A stretch of 6,191 bases of DNA from Bacteroidota bacterium (GTDB lineage: Bacteria > Bacteroidota > Bacteroidia > Cytophagales > Cyclobacteriaceae), in contig JAEZDW010000310.1 of assembly GCA_023417955.1 (NCBI GenBank), forward strand, positions 1-6,191, written 5' to 3'. Of the stretch, positions 5,384 through 6,191 are shown one piece after another. Position numbers and translations under genes: made by a program. The first letter of the stretch is position 1; each line of letters starts with the position of its first letter. The notes beneath the pieces were generated by a model, which made no database searches, was not told the origin of the DNA, and was given only the letters and a program-made list of their open reading frames with translations.

Positions 5384-6052
5384 CTAGACTAACCTGATTG
5401 ATTTTATTGTCCGGTCAAATTCCTTTTGGGCGTTTTCGTCAACCTCATTGGAATCGTGCATGTTGATGTAATAGTAAAAGTCATTATGTTCAATGATCAC
5501 AACCTTAAGATTTGTCTTTATCGCTGCAACAAGGTCGACATGCTCGAATGAATACGTCGCCTTCCTGATATAACTTCGGCAACCAGAAATCCTTAACGGT
5601 CCTTCAACGCCGATTTCTTCAAAATCGCGAAGTATCGCGGATGTGCCAATACCAGAGAGATCAATCAGTTCCTCGAAGGAGTCGTATTCGAAATCCAATT
5701 CTGATTTATGGTTTATGAATGCTGAAATTGTCGGCGAAAACTTGCCTTTGTAGTCGGGCATATCCTGCCAGTATTTCGTGATAATGAAAGCAGGTTCACC
5801 AAGAATATCACGAACGTCATCTTTGCTCACACCGAAGCCATCCGACAATATCTGCTCGTCGAGCAATCTGCCATAGTCCTTGACAGCGACAAACCCCCAG
5901 CTTTCGGGCTTCTCTAGCATGATTCCGAATTTCTTGTTGACATAGTAGTTGTTATTAACTGCAACCGCTTTATGCGGATCAACAACCAATCCTGCTAACG
6001 CAAGTCCTGCAAGCCTCAGAAATTCCCTTCGGCCAACGCCCAGTGTGCTCAT
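5384..6052 (-). CDS. Tat-exported protein, possible PsbP/DUF1795-like fold
   Basis: A 222-residue protein of no recognised exact family. The N-terminus carries a twin-arginine signal: GRREFLR at 7-13 (pattern RRxFL plus a basic residue), a hydrophobic stretch at 14-24 and a likely cut after AVA (29-31). There is no lipobox Cys; the only Cys is at 158. The mature part starts with KKFGIMLEKPESWGF (40-54) and ends with a YYYINM strand (193-198) and an amphipathic helix, FDRTIKSIRLV (212-222). This start-and-end layout resembles PsbP/DUF1795-type periplasmic domains, but the match is by eye only. Tat export suggests folding, possibly with a cofactor, before export; no cofactor motif is seen. It lies 32 nt after the preceding gene and may share its transcript. 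There is no clear Shine-Dalgarno sequence. Confidence 0.8.
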   Translation of the reverse strand: MSTLGVGRREFLRLAGLALAGLVVDPHKAVAVNNNYYVNKKFGIMLEKPESWGFVAVKDYGRLLDEQILSDGFGVSKDDVRDILGEPAFIITKYWQDMPDYKGKFSPTISAFINHKSELDFEYDSFEELIDLSGIGTSAILRDFEEIGVEGPLRISGCRSYIRKATYSFEHVDLVAAIKTNLKVVIIEHNDFYYYINMHDSNEVDENAQKEFDRTIKSIRLV

Positions 6053-6084
6053 ATGTCTCTGTGTCTTTTATATCGTTTAGCAGA

Positions 6085-6191
6085 CTACACCCCTTCAGAC
6101 GCATCCAGCAGCTTATTGAGATCTTTCCCAAGTTCCCTCACTGTACTAAGGTGTTGTTCCCGCACCTTATCGATCTCAATTGTTCCGCCCA
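6085..6191 (-). CDS. C-terminal end of an unidentified gene (partial)
   Basis: An open frame enters from the right edge and ends with TAG at 6085-6087. It gives 34 complete residues (GGTIEIDKVREQ... to ...LLDASEGV) that are charged and helix-forming, with a heptad-like pattern of Leu, Val and Ile. The first partial codon is xTG, so a start exactly at the edge cannot be excluded, but a larger protein is more likely. It is only 32 nt from the Tat-exported protein gene on the same strand, which suggests one transcript. Function cannot be assigned from this piece. Confidence 0.6.
   Translation of the reverse strand, partial: GGTIEIDKVREQHLSTVRELGKDLNKLLDASEGV

Noticed and set aside
1..6191. CRISPR arrays, tRNA or rRNA genes, insertion sequences
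   Set aside because: I saw no regularly spaced repeats, no cloverleaf pattern, and no transposase or terminal inverted repeats.

Overview
The window looks like a chromosomal stretch of a Bacteroidota bacterium, perhaps a soil or water member of the Cytophagales. This is an inference from three things: a LytS-type histidine kinase paired with a LytTR response regulator, A-rich or weak ribosome-binding regions before several starts, and short dispersed intergenic repeats. No marker gene fixes the taxonomy. All supported genes are on the minus strand, so transcription runs from high to low coordinates.

Right part (about 4980-6191): the C-terminal end of an unidentified helical protein; a 222-residue protein with a Tat-type signal peptide and a possible PsbP/DUF1795-like domain; and a small membrane protein resembling the channel core of MotA/TolQ/ExbB proteins. 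The reading frame of the last one appears to be broken by one base directly after its natural ATG. A 227-bp intergenic stretch (4756-4982) follows and contains degenerate repeats and a candidate operator.

Centre and left (257-4755): a four-gene module in the order paralog A (416 aa), sensor kinase (347 aa), LytTR response regulator (251 aa), paralog B (413 aa). Paralog A overlaps the kinase by 20 nt, and the kinase and regulator overlap by ATGA, so these three are probably translationally coupled. Paralog B follows after 230 nt with its own leader. A and B are exported, beta-rich proteins of a family I cannot name. Each is built of three tandem units with the same invariant acidic and aromatic positions. 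The kinase has four membrane helices and no extracellular sensing domain.

The most interesting observation is that the two paralogs bracket the two-component system and share a sequence block upstream. The block is an identical 13-mer followed by a second TGAA half-site exactly 21 bp away. That spacing fits a LytTR-type regulator, so the regulator may control both genes and the envelope proteins may feed into, or respond to, the kinase. A 12-bp hairpin, fully paired only in the minus-strand transcript, probably ends the module downstream of paralog B.
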